Origin: an uncultured Erysipelotrichaceae bacterium
GTDB taxonomy: Bacteria > Bacillota_I > Bacilli_A > Erysipelotrichales > Erysipelotrichaceae
Assembly: GCA_949289855.1 (NCBI GenBank)
Contig: CASEPS010000028.1
Span: forward strand, 1-45,821
Direction: 5' to 3'
Length of the DNA stretch: 45,821 nt
Positions 1-9,138 of this stretch are shown piece by piece. Made by a program: the position numbers and the translations under genes. A model generated the notes under the pieces. It was not told the DNA's origin. It saw only the letters and a program-made list of their open reading frames with translations, and ran no database searches. Positions within the stretch are counted from its first letter, which is position 1. Every line of letters begins with the position of its first letter.

Positions 1-17
1 AGTGAAAGGAGGCTGCT

Positions 18-836
18 ATGAATAAAAAAGAGCGGTTGGAATATGAAAAGATACTTCGTGACCTCACCATGATGAGTGACACCTTTTCTGCTGAGATTTT
101 CAAACACAAAGAATGTGCAGAACACCTGCTGCGCACACTGTTGCGTGATGAAACCATCAGGCTGAAACATGTGGAAGTACAGAAGACCATCAGAAACATG
201 TGGGGTAAAGGTATCGAACTCGATGTATATGGCATCAGTGATACGGGTGATGTCTATGATGCTGAAATTCAAAATGATTTAGCGGATGCCTCAGTAAACC
301 GGGCTGCCTATAATGGAGCGCTCATGGCAATGCACAACCTGAAGAAAGGCTTGAAATTCCGAAAGAAGAAGTACAGGGAGAAGTTCCATGTTGCCTTTAT
401 CACAAATGGCGATGCCTTGGGCTATGGACAAAAAGAAAATCATATATCATACTATTGTAAAGAAAACATGGAAAAGATAGATGCAGGAGCTGACATACAT
501 TACTACAACAGCAGAATGCATGATGACAGTCCAATTGGCAGGATGATGCATGATTTTCATGAAAAGTGTGTGGACGCCATGCAGGATGAGGTATTTCAGA
601 AATATGTGCGTTATTACAAAGAAACGCCGAAAGGAAGGAAACATATGTGCAAGGTAATGGAAAAGATTCGCAGAGATGGTTACAAAGATGGTGAGAAAAC
701 AGGATATAGAAAAGGTGAAAATCACAAGAGTAAGATGATCGCTAGAAACCTGTACAAGTATGGCATGTCGATCAATGATATCGTTTTGAATACAGGGGAA
801 TCTGAACAACAGATCCGCAAATGGGTGAAGGCATAA
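18..836 (+). CDS. Rpn/PD-(D/E)XK nuclease family transposase-like protein
   Basis: A 272-residue protein of the PD-(D/E)XK superfamily, in the branch annotated as Rpn recombination-promoting nuclease/putative transposase. The catalytic core is visible: D69 in ELDVYG, then E83-x-Q85 in YDAEIQ, the usual D...ExQ arrangement. The C-terminal tail (MSINDIVLNTGESEQQIRKWVK) is the helix-turn-helix-like end typical of the family. The start is supported by AAAGGAGG seven bases upstream. Two relatives lie in this window, a broken copy near 13924 and a partial one at the right edge. The family is known for DNA cleavage and RecA-independent recombination; activity here is inferred. It is complete and shows no frameshift. 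Confidence 0.85.
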   Translation: MNKKERLEYEKILRDLTMMSDTFSAEIFKHKECAEHLLRTLLRDETIRLKHVEVQKTIRNMWGKGIELDVYGISDTGDVYDAEIQNDLADASVNRAAYNGALMAMHNLKKGLKFRKKKYREKFHVAFITNGDALGYGQKENHISYYCKENMEKIDAGADIHYYNSRMHDDSPIGRMMHDFHEKCVDAMQDEVFQKYVRYYKETPKGRKHMCKVMEKIRRDGYKDGEKTGYRKGENHKSKMIARNLYKYGMSINDIVLNTGESEQQIRKWVKA

Positions 837-855
837 TTGCCCCGGGTACAGAAAT

Positions 856-882
856 ATGGCAGGAAGAATATCTTCCTGCCAT
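856..882. terminator. Bidirectional hairpin between convergent genes
   Basis: A perfect 12-bp stem, ATGGCAGGAAGA / TCTTCCTGCCAT, with a 3-nt loop. It lies 20 bases after the nuclease stop and 17 bases before the end of the opposing ABC gene, so it can end both transcripts, although T-runs are weak. The ATGGCAGG / CCTGCCAT core recurs in the hairpin after the related pseudogene (14742-14770). Confidence 0.6.
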
Positions 883-898
883 TTGCAGTTTTGGTGGT

Positions 899-3800
899 TT
901 ATTCTGTCCGTAATGCAGTAACCGGATCGCTATTAGCCGCTTTGCGGGAAGGCAACAGTCCTGCGATGATTGTCAGCAGGATGCTGAGAAGGACAAGGGC
1001 GATGGCATTTGGAATCGGGAGAATCGCATTGATTTCCGTATTTCCGGCAATGGCATGGATGATGGCATTGCCTGGTATCAATAATAACCACGAAACACCT
1101 ACACCAATGGCGCCTGCCAATAGTCCGGTGATAAATGTTTCCGCATTGAATACCTGTGCAACATTGTGCTTTGAAGCGCCAAGAGCACGTAATATACCAA
1201 TTTCCTTTCGTCTTTCCAGTACGCTGATATAGGTGATGACACCAATCATAATGGAAGAGACAATGAGGGATATCGCGACAAAGGCAATCAATACATAACT
1301 GATTGTGTCCACAATGGTTGTGACTGAAGACATCATTGCGGCAACAAGATCGGCATAGATGATAACCTTGTCTTCCTGACCGCTGTTCTGCATGTTTTCG
1401 TTGTAAGTATCCAGGATATTTGTGATTTCTCCCTTTGCGGCAAAGTTCACCGGATAAATATCAATTTCTTCTGGTGCCTCCTCATCCGCATAGCCAAGTG
1501 TTGAAAGATTTGTCTTGTAGGAACTTTCTGTATTGTTCATCAGTGAAGACATCATTTCAGCTATTTCATTTGCGGACATGTTCACCTTGATGACATTGGC
1601 AAAAGCTTCCGGATCAATGTTGAACATGCTTTGCATATTTGTAGACAATGAACCCATCATGTTTTGCATGGATGTCGTTAACTGGGCACTGACCTGTTGG
1701 AGAATGGAAGAAGTGGCAGTGGAAATCTGTGTGCTGAGGGTATTGGTGAAGGAAGTCATAGAAGATTGCAATACATTTGTCATCGCTTTGGCAATTCCAT
1801 TTGTATCGACCATAGAAGCTACCGTGTCTTTTATTGTTTGTTGTACTGCTGCACTATTGAGATAGGTTTCAAAAGAAGAAACAATGGCAGTGCTGTCCGT
1901 ATAGCTATGTGCTTTTGCATAGGCATCATAACCGGTTGAGAGGGAATGAATGAAGTTTGTGATATCTTCTTCACTGATTTCGATGGACACAAGTGCAGAA
2001 ACAATGGTATCAGACTGCTGTTGGAACAGGTTTTGTGCTTCTTCTGTCTGCATATATGCAGCTATATTGGTTTCAAAATCGGTTGGATCAGGTTGTGTCA
2101 TTGCAAACTCTGCATAGTCCTGCATGATGACTTCAACCATCTTCTGTAATGCTTCCGGGGAAAGAGCTGCAGAAGCCTCATCACTGATCAGGGAAGACAC
2201 AAAGTCGCATAGAATGGTTTTGCCTTCTTCACTCTTGAGATAGTCCAATAGTCCTGCAGAGTATTGTTCAATGGTGGAAGGGTCATACCCTTTGAGTAAT
2301 GTATTGAACAAATTGGACAACTGTTCTGTACTGATGGTGATATTTGCAGCATCGATGATGGTTTGTATATCACTGGAAGATAATGATGGCATAACACTGG
2401 AAAGGGCAGAAGGATCGATCATGCTGGAGGTATCGATATTGGAAAGGTCGAAGTTCATGGAGGAAGGATCCACATTGAGAGCGGATGGATCAATGGAGAA
2501 AGCTTCCTGCAAAGCTGTTTCATCTACCGTGAACAGGTCTTCCATAGAAAAACTATCTGCCGCATTTTCATCTGTAAATGATTTGCCGGTAAAGACATTG
2601 ATGTCAGGATTATCCAGCTGTGCTTTGACGACATCGCTGTTTTGCGCTTCATCCATCAGTTCCAGGGTTAACGAAGCAGGGTAGTAAATCCCCGTCTGCA
2701 ACATCACGGTATCGCTGTCTGGAACAGGCTGTACAATGCCGCTGATCACCATATCTTCCTGTTCATCGAGCAGTGTTTTCATCTTTGCCTTGTCGTTTTC
2801 AAAGCTTGTATAGACATTGTGCTCCGCATCATACTGGTAGGTGAGCGACGGGCTGATGACCTTGAAAGACAAACCGAGGAAAGAGCCATAGCTGTATGTT
2901 TCATCATATTCTTTAATGTCCACATTTTGTCCTGACTGCATGGCCTGCATCATTTCCTGCATTTCCGTGCGGTCACGGAAGCCAAGCGTATACATGAGGG
3001 TGTCGGTCACCATACCGCCATCGGTAAGGACAAGTACACATTCATGGCTGTTTTGCGGCCAGTGTCCTGCCCGCAACATATACTGGTCTTCATAGAGGGT
3101 TGCATCTGCTGGTAATTCATTGAAGGCACCACCAGTGCCTGTGGTCATGGCAGTGCTTGAAGCAGAAGTGCTGGATGGATAGATTTTGTAATAGCCATCA
3201 TCTTCTGGCTGATAGATGGAAGGTGTAACAGCATAGGAATAGCGGATACTGCGGGCAAATGTATCAATGTTGGATTCACCGCTTTCCAGATATTTTTTCA
3301 ATGATTTCAGGTCATTATCAGACATGCCGGAAAACATACTCGAAATCGTATCCACAACTTTTACAGTATCATCATCTTTTGTGCCAGCATTTTGTGCACC
3401 TTCCGCATTTTCGATAAGACTGGAAGAAACATTGGTCATAATCGAAGCGAGGTTATAACCAACACTTGTAATCTGCAGAGGGTATTCCGCCATCGCTTCC
3501 TGTTCAATGGAAGCGATATAGGCATTGGCACCTGTACTTAAGGACATGATCAGGGCAATACCGATAATACCGATGGAACCAGCTGCTGAAACAAGGAAGG
3601 TTCTTGCTTTTTTGGTAAGCAGGTTGTTAAAGCTGAGAGACAATGCTGTTTTAAAAGACATCGATGATTTGCCGGTCTTTTTGACAATGCCTTCTTCCAG
3701 CTGTTCCTTTGGAATGTTATATGGATTTGTATCATTGATGAGCTTTCCATCTTTGATGGTGACTATGCGGGTCGCATATTGTTCGGCAAGTTCCGGGTTG

Positions 3801-4393
3801 TGGGTGACCATGACAACCAGCCGGTCTTTGGCAACTTCCTGCAACAGGTTCATGACCTGTACACTTGTCTCAGAGTCCAAAGCACCAGTTGGTTCATCGG
3901 CCAATACAATATCCGGATCATTGACAAGGGCCCGGGCAATGGCAACCCTCTGCATCTGACCACCAGAGAGCTGGTTTGGCTTCTTGTGTGCCTGTTCCTT
4001 CAAACCTACAGATTCCAGTGCCTTTAGAGCCCGCTGCTTTCGTTCACTGCCGGATATGCCGGAAATGGTCAATGCGAGTTCAACATTGGCAAGCAGTGTC
4101 TGGTGGGGAATGAGGTTATAGCTTTGAAAGACAAAACCGATCGTATGGTTGCGGTAATAATCCCAGTCAGAATCTTTATATTTCTTTGTGGTGAGACCGT
4201 TGATGATGAGCTCTCCCGAGTCATAGCGGTCAAGTCCACCGATGACGTTTAACAATGTTGTCTTACCAGAACCCGATGGTCCAAGTATGGCAACAAATTC
4301 ATTATCACGCAGGTTCAGACTGACCCCATCGAGTGCTTTTTGCACAAGATTGCCAGTCCGGTACTGTTTTTTTACATTTTTAACCTGTAACAT
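899..4393 (-). CDS. Fused ABC exporter ATPase-FtsX permease with giant extracellular domain
   Basis: A 1164-residue single-chain ABC protein of the MacB/LolD-FtsX type. Residues 1-225 are the ATPase: Walker A GPSGSGKT (38-45), signature LSGGQ (142-146) and Walker B IVLADEP (162-168). A first membrane helix follows at about 262-285. The last 140 residues hold the FtsX helices with the family motif ERRKEIGILRALGAS. Between them are roughly 730 residues, presumably outside the membrane and rich in Ser, Thr, Asp and Met. They include low-complexity Ser/Met/Gln stretches and predicted helices around 560-960. Usual MacB periplasmic domains are about 200 residues, so this one is unusually large. Such exporters move peptides or lipids or act as mechanotransducers; the substrate cannot be read here. 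An AGGAGAAG ribosome site precedes the ATG. No partner gene is adjacent. Confidence 0.85.
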   Translation of the reverse strand: MLQVKNVKKQYRTGNLVQKALDGVSLNLRDNEFVAILGPSGSGKTTLLNVIGGLDRYDSGELIINGLTTKKYKDSDWDYYRNHTIGFVFQSYNLIPHQTLLANVELALTISGISGSERKQRALKALESVGLKEQAHKKPNQLSGGQMQRVAIARALVNDPDIVLADEPTGALDSETSVQVMNLLQEVAKDRLVVMVTHNPELAEQYATRIVTIKDGKLINDTNPYNIPKEQLEEGIVKKTGKSSMSFKTALSLSFNNLLTKKARTFLVSAAGSIGIIGIALIMSLSTGANAYIASIEQEAMAEYPLQITSVGYNLASIMTNVSSSLIENAEGAQNAGTKDDDTVKVVDTISSMFSGMSDNDLKSLKKYLESGESNIDTFARSIRYSYAVTPSIYQPEDDGYYKIYPSSTSASSTAMTTGTGGAFNELPADATLYEDQYMLRAGHWPQNSHECVLVLTDGGMVTDTLMYTLGFRDRTEMQEMMQAMQSGQNVDIKEYDETYSYGSFLGLSFKVISPSLTYQYDAEHNVYTSFENDKAKMKTLLDEQEDMVISGIVQPVPDSDTVMLQTGIYYPASLTLELMDEAQNSDVVKAQLDNPDINVFTGKSFTDENAADSFSMEDLFTVDETALQEAFSIDPSALNVDPSSMNFDLSNIDTSSMIDPSALSSVMPSLSSSDIQTIIDAANITISTEQLSNLFNTLLKGYDPSTIEQYSAGLLDYLKSEEGKTILCDFVSSLISDEASAALSPEALQKMVEVIMQDYAEFAMTQPDPTDFETNIAAYMQTEEAQNLFQQQSDTIVSALVSIEISEEDITNFIHSLSTGYDAYAKAHSYTDSTAIVSSFETYLNSAAVQQTIKDTVASMVDTNGIAKAMTNVLQSSMTSFTNTLSTQISTATSSILQQVSAQLTTSMQNMMGSLSTNMQSMFNIDPEAFANVIKVNMSANEIAEMMSSLMNNTESSYKTNLSTLGYADEEAPEEIDIYPVNFAAKGEITNILDTYNENMQNSGQEDKVIIYADLVAAMMSSVTTIVDTISYVLIAFVAISLIVSSIMIGVITYISVLERRKEIGILRALGASKHNVAQVFNAETFITGLLAGAIGVGVSWLLLIPGNAIIHAIAGNTEINAILPIPNAIALVLLSILLTIIAGLLPSRKAANSDPVTALRTE

Positions 4394-4558
4394 GGCTTTT
4401 CTTCTCCTGTCAGAACCACAATTAATTCTAGCATAGGGCAGGATATTAAAATCTGAACATCTGGTGACAATTTAACTCTGGAACAATGCATTTTGGAAAG
4501 TCAAGTATGCATATTTTGTGAATGCAGGGTATGATAAGGCTGGTCAGGGAGGAAGGCA

Positions 4559-4687
4559 ATGTTTGAAGATGATCGCAATGCGGATCTCTCATTGAACTTT
4601 TCTCTTGTGGAAGAGGATGGTGGAAGTTATACTGACAGCCTCTCCATGGATGAAATAGAGGAAGTACTTGCGGAGATCCGTTTCTGA
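4559..4687 (+). CDS. Small acidic protein, 42 residues, unknown function
   Basis: ATG at 4559 is preceded by a strong ribosome site, AGGGAGGAAGG, at good spacing. The frame runs 42 codons to TGA at 4685. The product begins MFEDDRNADLSLNFSLVEED and ends EIEEVLAEIRF. It is strongly acidic, has no Cys, signal peptide or membrane segment, and its C-terminal half could form an amphipathic helix. I do not recognise it. It lies 85 bases upstream of the dipeptidase, which has its own ribosome site. The good ribosome site and codon use like its neighbours argue for a real gene. Confidence 0.5.
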   Translation: MFEDDRNADLSLNFSLVEEDGGSYTDSLSMDEIEEVLAEIRF

Positions 4688-4772
4688 CCAGACAGAAGGG
4701 AAGGTGTGAATATCATGCCTTCTTTTTAGTATATCTGGTGGTAAAATATGGAATGGAAAAGAGGTAACGAAC

Positions 4773-6233
4773 ATGTCTTGTACAACAATCCTTGTTGGAA
4801 AAAAAGCTTCCTGGAATGGCAGTACGATGATCGCGAGAAACGATGATTCTGCTTCCGGTCATTATATGCCAAAGAAATTTGTGGTCGTTCATCCTGAACA
4901 ACAGCCACGTACATATAAAAGTGTCATTTCTCATGTAGAAATTGAACTTCCAGACAATCCGATGCGCTATACGGCTATGCCAAATGCAGTGGAAGGCAAA
5001 GGCACATGGGCAGCTGCAGGTGCCAATAGTGCCGGTGTAGCGATGACGGCAACGGAAACCATCACTTCCAATGAACGTGTGCTTGGTGCAGATCCCCTTG
5101 TGGAATATGAAAAGAAAGATGGGGTTGAAAAAGCAGGTGGTATTGGAGAAGAGGATATTGTGGTCCTTGTGCTCCCTTATATTCATAGTGCCCGTGAAGG
5201 TGTCGAAAGACTTGGAACATTATTGGAGAAATATGGTACCTATGAAAGCAATGGCATTGCCTTTGCGGATGAAGAGGAAATCTGGTGGTTTGAAAGTGTT
5301 GGTGGACACCATTATCTGGCGGTAAGGGTGCCGGATGATGCCTATGTTGTCATGCCAAACCAGTTTGGTATCGACCATTTTGACTTTGAAGATGCATTTG
5401 GAGAAAAGAAGAACTATATGTGTTCTTCTGATATGAAGGCATTCATTGAAGAAAATCATCTTGATCTGACACTAAGTGGACCATTTTCACCACGTGATGC
5501 ATTCGGTTCTCATTCTGACAGCGACCATGTCTATAACACACCGCGCGCATGGTATATGTTAAAAACACTCAATCCGCATACATACAAGTGGGAAGGAGAA
5601 AATGCGGACTATACACCGGTGAGCGATGATCTTCCATGGTCAATGGTTCCGGAAAGAAAGATTACGGTGGAAGATGTGAAATATGTGCTGAGTTCCTATT
5701 ACCAGGGCACACCATACAATCCGTATGGTAAGGATGAAAGAGCTGGTATTTATCGGACGATTGGCATTAACCGTACAGACTTCCTTGGTATGCTTGAAGT
5801 GAAGAAGGAACGCAGACAGGTACTGGAGTGGGTTGCATTTGCGTCCAATGCCTTTAATGTGATGGTGCCTTTCTATACGTGTATTGATAAAACACCTGAT
5901 TATCTTTCTTCCACAACAAAGACCGTTTCTACGGATTCTTTCTATTGGACAAGCCGGCTGATTGCTGCGCTTTCTGATGTGGCTTATGGGAAAAACATCA
6001 TGCATATTGAACGCTATCAGGAAAGTGTAGGCGCAAAGGCCCATGCCCTGGTGAAGAAGTATGATGCATTGCTGGCAAAACTGACAGATGAAAATGAGAT
6101 TGTTCAGCTTTGTGAAACGGCCAATGCGGAAATGGCTGAAATGGTGCGCACAGAAAGTGAAAAGGTATTGGAAAAGGTTCTTGCGGAAGCGAGCAATACG
6201 ATGAAAAACGGCTATGTCCGCAGCGATAACTGA
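4773..6233 (+). CDS. C69 family dipeptidase (PepD-like)
   Basis: A 486-residue N-terminal-nucleophile dipeptidase of MEROPS family C69. The protein opens MSCTTILVGKKAS. Cys3 is the family's catalytic nucleophile, normally exposed by trimming the N terminus, and the following TTILVGK is the family signature. Also typical are the NDD motif near residue 24 and the motif WWFESVGGHHYLAVRVPDD at about 171-189. The length matches family members (about 470-490). It probably hydrolyses a broad range of dipeptides in the cytosol, with no signal peptide present. An AAGAGG ribosome site precedes the ATG and a TAAAAT -10-like box lies about 30 bases upstream. A terminator right after the stop makes it monocistronic. 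Confidence 0.9.
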   Translation: MSCTTILVGKKASWNGSTMIARNDDSASGHYMPKKFVVVHPEQQPRTYKSVISHVEIELPDNPMRYTAMPNAVEGKGTWAAAGANSAGVAMTATETITSNERVLGADPLVEYEKKDGVEKAGGIGEEDIVVLVLPYIHSAREGVERLGTLLEKYGTYESNGIAFADEEEIWWFESVGGHHYLAVRVPDDAYVVMPNQFGIDHFDFEDAFGEKKNYMCSSDMKAFIEENHLDLTLSGPFSPRDAFGSHSDSDHVYNTPRAWYMLKTLNPHTYKWEGENADYTPVSDDLPWSMVPERKITVEDVKYVLSSYYQGTPYNPYGKDERAGIYRTIGINRTDFLGMLEVKKERRQVLEWVAFASNAFNVMVPFYTCIDKTPDYLSSTTKTVSTDSFYWTSRLIAALSDVAYGKNIMHIERYQESVGAKAHALVKKYDALLAKLTDENEIVQLCETANAEMAEMVRTESEKVLEKVLAEASNTMKNGYVRSDN

Positions 6234-6235
6234 TC

Positions 6236-6256
6236 ACCCGGTATATCCGGGTTTTT
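6236..6256 (+). terminator. Intrinsic terminator after dipeptidase gene
   Basis: Stem ACCCGG / CCGGGT with a 5-nt loop, followed by TTTTT. It starts two bases after the dipeptidase stop and separates it from the ABC importer operon. Confidence 0.75.
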
Positions 6257-6280
6257 CTGCTTTGACAAAGGAGAGAAAGA

Positions 6281-7390
6281 ATGAATATTGAACTCACAAA
6301 TCTCACGAAACGTTTCCCATCAAGAGATAAGAAAAAACAGGAAGATGTTGTGGCAGTGGATGGGCTGACCATTGAAATTCCTGATGGAAAACTTGTCAGT
6401 CTGCTTGGACCATCTGGTTGTGGAAAGAGCACAACATTGAATATGATCTGTGGTCTTGAAAAACCAAGTGAAGGCAAAATCTTTTTTGGAGGAGAAGATG
6501 TTACGGATCTGCCGCCGGAAAACAGAGGGGTTGGCATGGTGTTCCAGAGCTATGCCCTCTATCCGCATCTGACGGTCAGAAAGAATATTCTTTTCCCATT
6601 GGAGAATAAAAAAGGGAAGGAAAAGCTTTCCAAAGAAGAAATGAACAGGCGTGTGGAAGAAGCCGCAAAGCTTGTGCAGATTGAAGATCTCATGGACCGC
6701 AGACCATCTGAGCTTTCTGGTGGCCAGCAGCAGCGTGTAGCTATTGCCCGTGCCATTGTGCGCATGCCTAAGGTATTACTGCTCGATGAGCCGCTTTCCA
6801 ACCTTGACGCAAGGCTTCGTCTTGCGACCCGTGAAGAAATCCGCAGGATTCAGAAAGAAACCGGTATTACTACAGTATTTGTCACCCATGACCAGGAAGA
6901 AGCCATGAGTATTTCTGACATCATGGTTGTCATGAAAGATGGTGTGTTGCAGCAGATGGGCAGACCACAGGATATTTATGACTATCCATGTAATCTGTTT
7001 GTGGCAAAGTTTCTTGGCAATCCGCCGATCAATGTCTTTATGGGTGAAATAAAAGAGGGAAGTCTCTACATTGGTGAAGAAGCTGTCATGAAGTGGCATG
7101 GCCAAAGTGGAAAGGTATATGTCGGCATACGGCCGGAGGGGCTGATGGTAGATGCACAAGGCACTCTGACATGTCACCTGAAGTCTGTTGAGCGCCTTGG
7201 CCGTGATACGAGCATTGTGGCAGAACATGATGGAATGTGTTCGGAAACAATTCGTGCCATTGTTCCTTCTGGTACGGAGGTGGATTCTGAAAGTGAAGTT
7301 GTACGATTCACTATCCGGAAGGACAAGCTCTTTGTATTTGATGAAAAGAGTGAAATGCTCTTGAAGGAAGATGGTTATGAGAAAGGTTAA
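6281..7390 (+). CDS. Carbohydrate ABC importer ATPase (MsmK/UgpC type)
   Basis: A 369-residue ATPase of the CUT1 (MalK/MsmK/UgpC) family that powers a sugar importer. Visible motifs: Walker A GPSGCGKS (43-50), Q-loop VFQSYALYPHLTV, signature LSGGQ (145-149), Walker B VLLLDEP (165-171), D-loop SNLDARLR and H-loop VTHDQEEA. The last 130 residues form the MalK-type regulatory/TOBE region, including the VGIRPEG motif. It is the first gene of a tight operon (ATPase, permease, permease, binding protein), and its end overlaps the next gene. An AAAGGAGAG ribosome site sits before the ATG. The sugar is not identifiable; glycerol-3-phosphate or an oligosaccharide are both possible for this type. Confidence 0.9.
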   Translation: MNIELTNLTKRFPSRDKKKQEDVVAVDGLTIEIPDGKLVSLLGPSGCGKSTTLNMICGLEKPSEGKIFFGGEDVTDLPPENRGVGMVFQSYALYPHLTVRKNILFPLENKKGKEKLSKEEMNRRVEEAAKLVQIEDLMDRRPSELSGGQQQRVAIARAIVRMPKVLLLDEPLSNLDARLRLATREEIRRIQKETGITTVFVTHDQEEAMSISDIMVVMKDGVLQQMGRPQDIYDYPCNLFVAKFLGNPPINVFMGEIKEGSLYIGEEAVMKWHGQSGKVYVGIRPEGLMVDAQGTLTCHLKSVERLGRDTSIVAEHDGMCSETIRAIVPSGTEVDSESEVVRFTIRKDKLFVFDEKSEMLLKEDGYEKG

Positions 7391-8270
7391 GCCATTCCTC
7401 TACCTTCTTCCGGCCTTTGTCTTTCTTGCAGTATTTCTTATCTATCCTTTGTTTGATGTATTTGTCTATTCTGTTGAAGAAGGTTATAACTCAGCTTCCC
7501 AGACATATTACGGAACTGGTTTATACAACTTTCAGTATGTGTTACGGGATCCATATTTCCTGCAGGCGGTGAAGAATACATTGCTGCTTGTCATCATCAC
7601 GGTACCCATTTCTACCGGGTTGTCATTGTTAATCGCCCTCGGACTCAATTCGATCAAAAAGCTGAAAGAACTGTTTCAGACGGTCTTCTTTCTGCCTTAT
7701 GTGACCAATACCCTTGCGGTAGGTCTTGTCTTTATGATTTTGTTTGACAAGACACCTTACAGCGATGGGTTTATCAATATGTTAATTTCCTTCTTTGGGG
7801 GAAGTGCGATTGATTTTATTGAAGGCCCATATTGGGCAAAGATGCTTGTCATGAGTATTTATACGATCTGGATTGTCATGCCTTTCAAGATATTGATTCT
7901 CACCAGTGCCCTTGCGTCTGTGGATGAAACGTTGTATAAGGCAGCCCGGATTGATGGCACTTCCCGGCTTCGCACATTTACAAAGATTACATTACCGATG
8001 ATCGCACCATCGATTTCCTATCTTGTCATCACCGGTTTTATCGGTGCCTTCAAGGCGTATAGTGATGAGGTTGCTATCTTTGGCACAAACCTCAATGCGG
8101 CAGGCATGAATACAATGGTCGGTTTTGTCTATGACATGTTGTATGGAGAAGGGGGAGGTTATCCTTCTTATGCCAGTGCTGCGGCTTTGATTCTCTTTGC
8201 GATCATTTTGACGATTACGGTCATCAACCTGCTCATCACTAGAAAAAGTGGTGTGAAAGGAGGACTCTGA
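7371..8270 (+). CDS. Sugar ABC importer permease 1 (MalF/UgpA type)
   Basis: A 299-residue membrane protein with six predicted helices and the binding-protein-dependent permease signature (EAA loop, ETLYKAARIDGTSRLRTFTK) at about 186-205, which docks on the ATPase. It pairs with the next permease to form the membrane channel of a CUT1 sugar importer. Two starts are possible, ATG 7371 (MVMRK) and ATG 7377 (MRKVK). Both overlap the upstream ATPase gene, which suggests translational coupling. The GAAGG just upstream fits either start. Confidence 0.9.
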   Translation: MVMRKVKPFLYLLPAFVFLAVFLIYPLFDVFVYSVEEGYNSASQTYYGTGLYNFQYVLRDPYFLQAVKNTLLLVIITVPISTGLSLLIALGLNSIKKLKELFQTVFFLPYVTNTLAVGLVFMILFDKTPYSDGFINMLISFFGGSAIDFIEGPYWAKMLVMSIYTIWIVMPFKILILTSALASVDETLYKAARIDGTSRLRTFTKITLPMIAPSISYLVITGFIGAFKAYSDEVAIFGTNLNAAGMNTMVGFVYDMLYGEGGGYPSYASAAALILFAIILTITVINLLITRKSGVKGGL

Positions 8271-8271
8271 T

Positions 8272-9138
8272 ATGGAAAACTATGCTGAAATTGAAAAAAA
8301 GGCGAAACGCAGGGAAAAAATAAGGCGCATTGTGACTTATGTTTTCCTTGGTATATGGGCACTTGTAGTCCTGTTTCCTTTCTATTGGATGGTTCTGACA
8401 TCTTTCAAGAGTTATGGGGCATACAATGCGGAATATGTACCACAGCTGTTCACATTGTCTCCGACAATAGAAAACTATGTTTCTGCTTTTACGGAAGTAC
8501 CTCTGGCCCGTTACTTTGCCAATTCGGTTATCTTTACGGTAGTGACAACATTGATCATGTTAGTGGTGACGGTACTGGCGGCATTTGCTTTTGCGCGTCT
8601 TGAGTTCAAAGGCAAAAATCTGATCTTTACCGGGTTTCTTGCTCTGATGATGATTCCTTCAGAACTAGTCATCATCACCAATTTTGTGACGATTACCGAA
8701 CTGGATATGCGCAATACATTCCTTGGTCTTATCCTGCCATCTGTCACGTCGGTCTTCTATATTTACCTTTTGAAGGAAAACTTTGAAGCGGTGCCGGATG
8801 AGCTGTACAAAGCTGCCAAAGTAGATGGCTGCTCAGATCTTCGTTTTCTGTTGAAGGTGATGGTGCCGATCTGCTCACCGACCATTGTGACCATTACGAT
8901 TCTCAAGGTCATCGAATGCTGGAATTCGTATGTATGGCCAAGACTCATCACAGATGATCAGGCGTACTTCCTTGTGTCCAACGGTATTCAGGAAATTCGA
9001 GAAAATGGTTTTGGCAGAGAGAACATTCCGGCGATGATGGCAGCGGTTGTGGTGATTTCCATTCCGCTCATCATCCTGTTCCTCATCTTCCACAAAAAGA
9101 TTATGTCGGGTGTTTCAAGGGGTGGTACAAAAGGATGA
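8272..9138 (+). CDS. Sugar ABC importer permease 2 (MalG/UgpE type)
   Basis: A 288-residue inner-membrane permease, partner of the preceding MalF-type subunit. The N terminus is cytoplasmic and charged, followed by six predicted helices. The EAA loop (DELYKAAKVDGCSDLRFLLKV) contacts the ATPase. The C terminus IMSGVSRGGTKG carries the GxxxGxxKG pattern typical of MalG-like proteins. AAAGGAGG is placed ideally before ATG 8272, one base after the upstream stop. Its last four bases (ATGA) are shared with the start of the binding-protein gene. Confidence 0.9.
   Translation: MENYAEIEKKAKRREKIRRIVTYVFLGIWALVVLFPFYWMVLTSFKSYGAYNAEYVPQLFTLSPTIENYVSAFTEVPLARYFANSVIFTVVTTLIMLVVTVLAAFAFARLEFKGKNLIFTGFLALMMIPSELVIITNFVTITELDMRNTFLGLILPSVTSVFYIYLLKENFEAVPDELYKAAKVDGCSDLRFLLKVMVPICSPTIVTITILKVIECWNSYVWPRLITDDQAYFLVSNGIQEIRENGFGRENIPAMMAAVVVISIPLIILFLIFHKKIMSGVSRGGTKG

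Noticed and set aside
837-3959. Several plus-strand frames opposite the large ABC exporter
   Set aside because: No ribosome sites, no family resemblance; they follow from the codon use of the real gene on the other strand.
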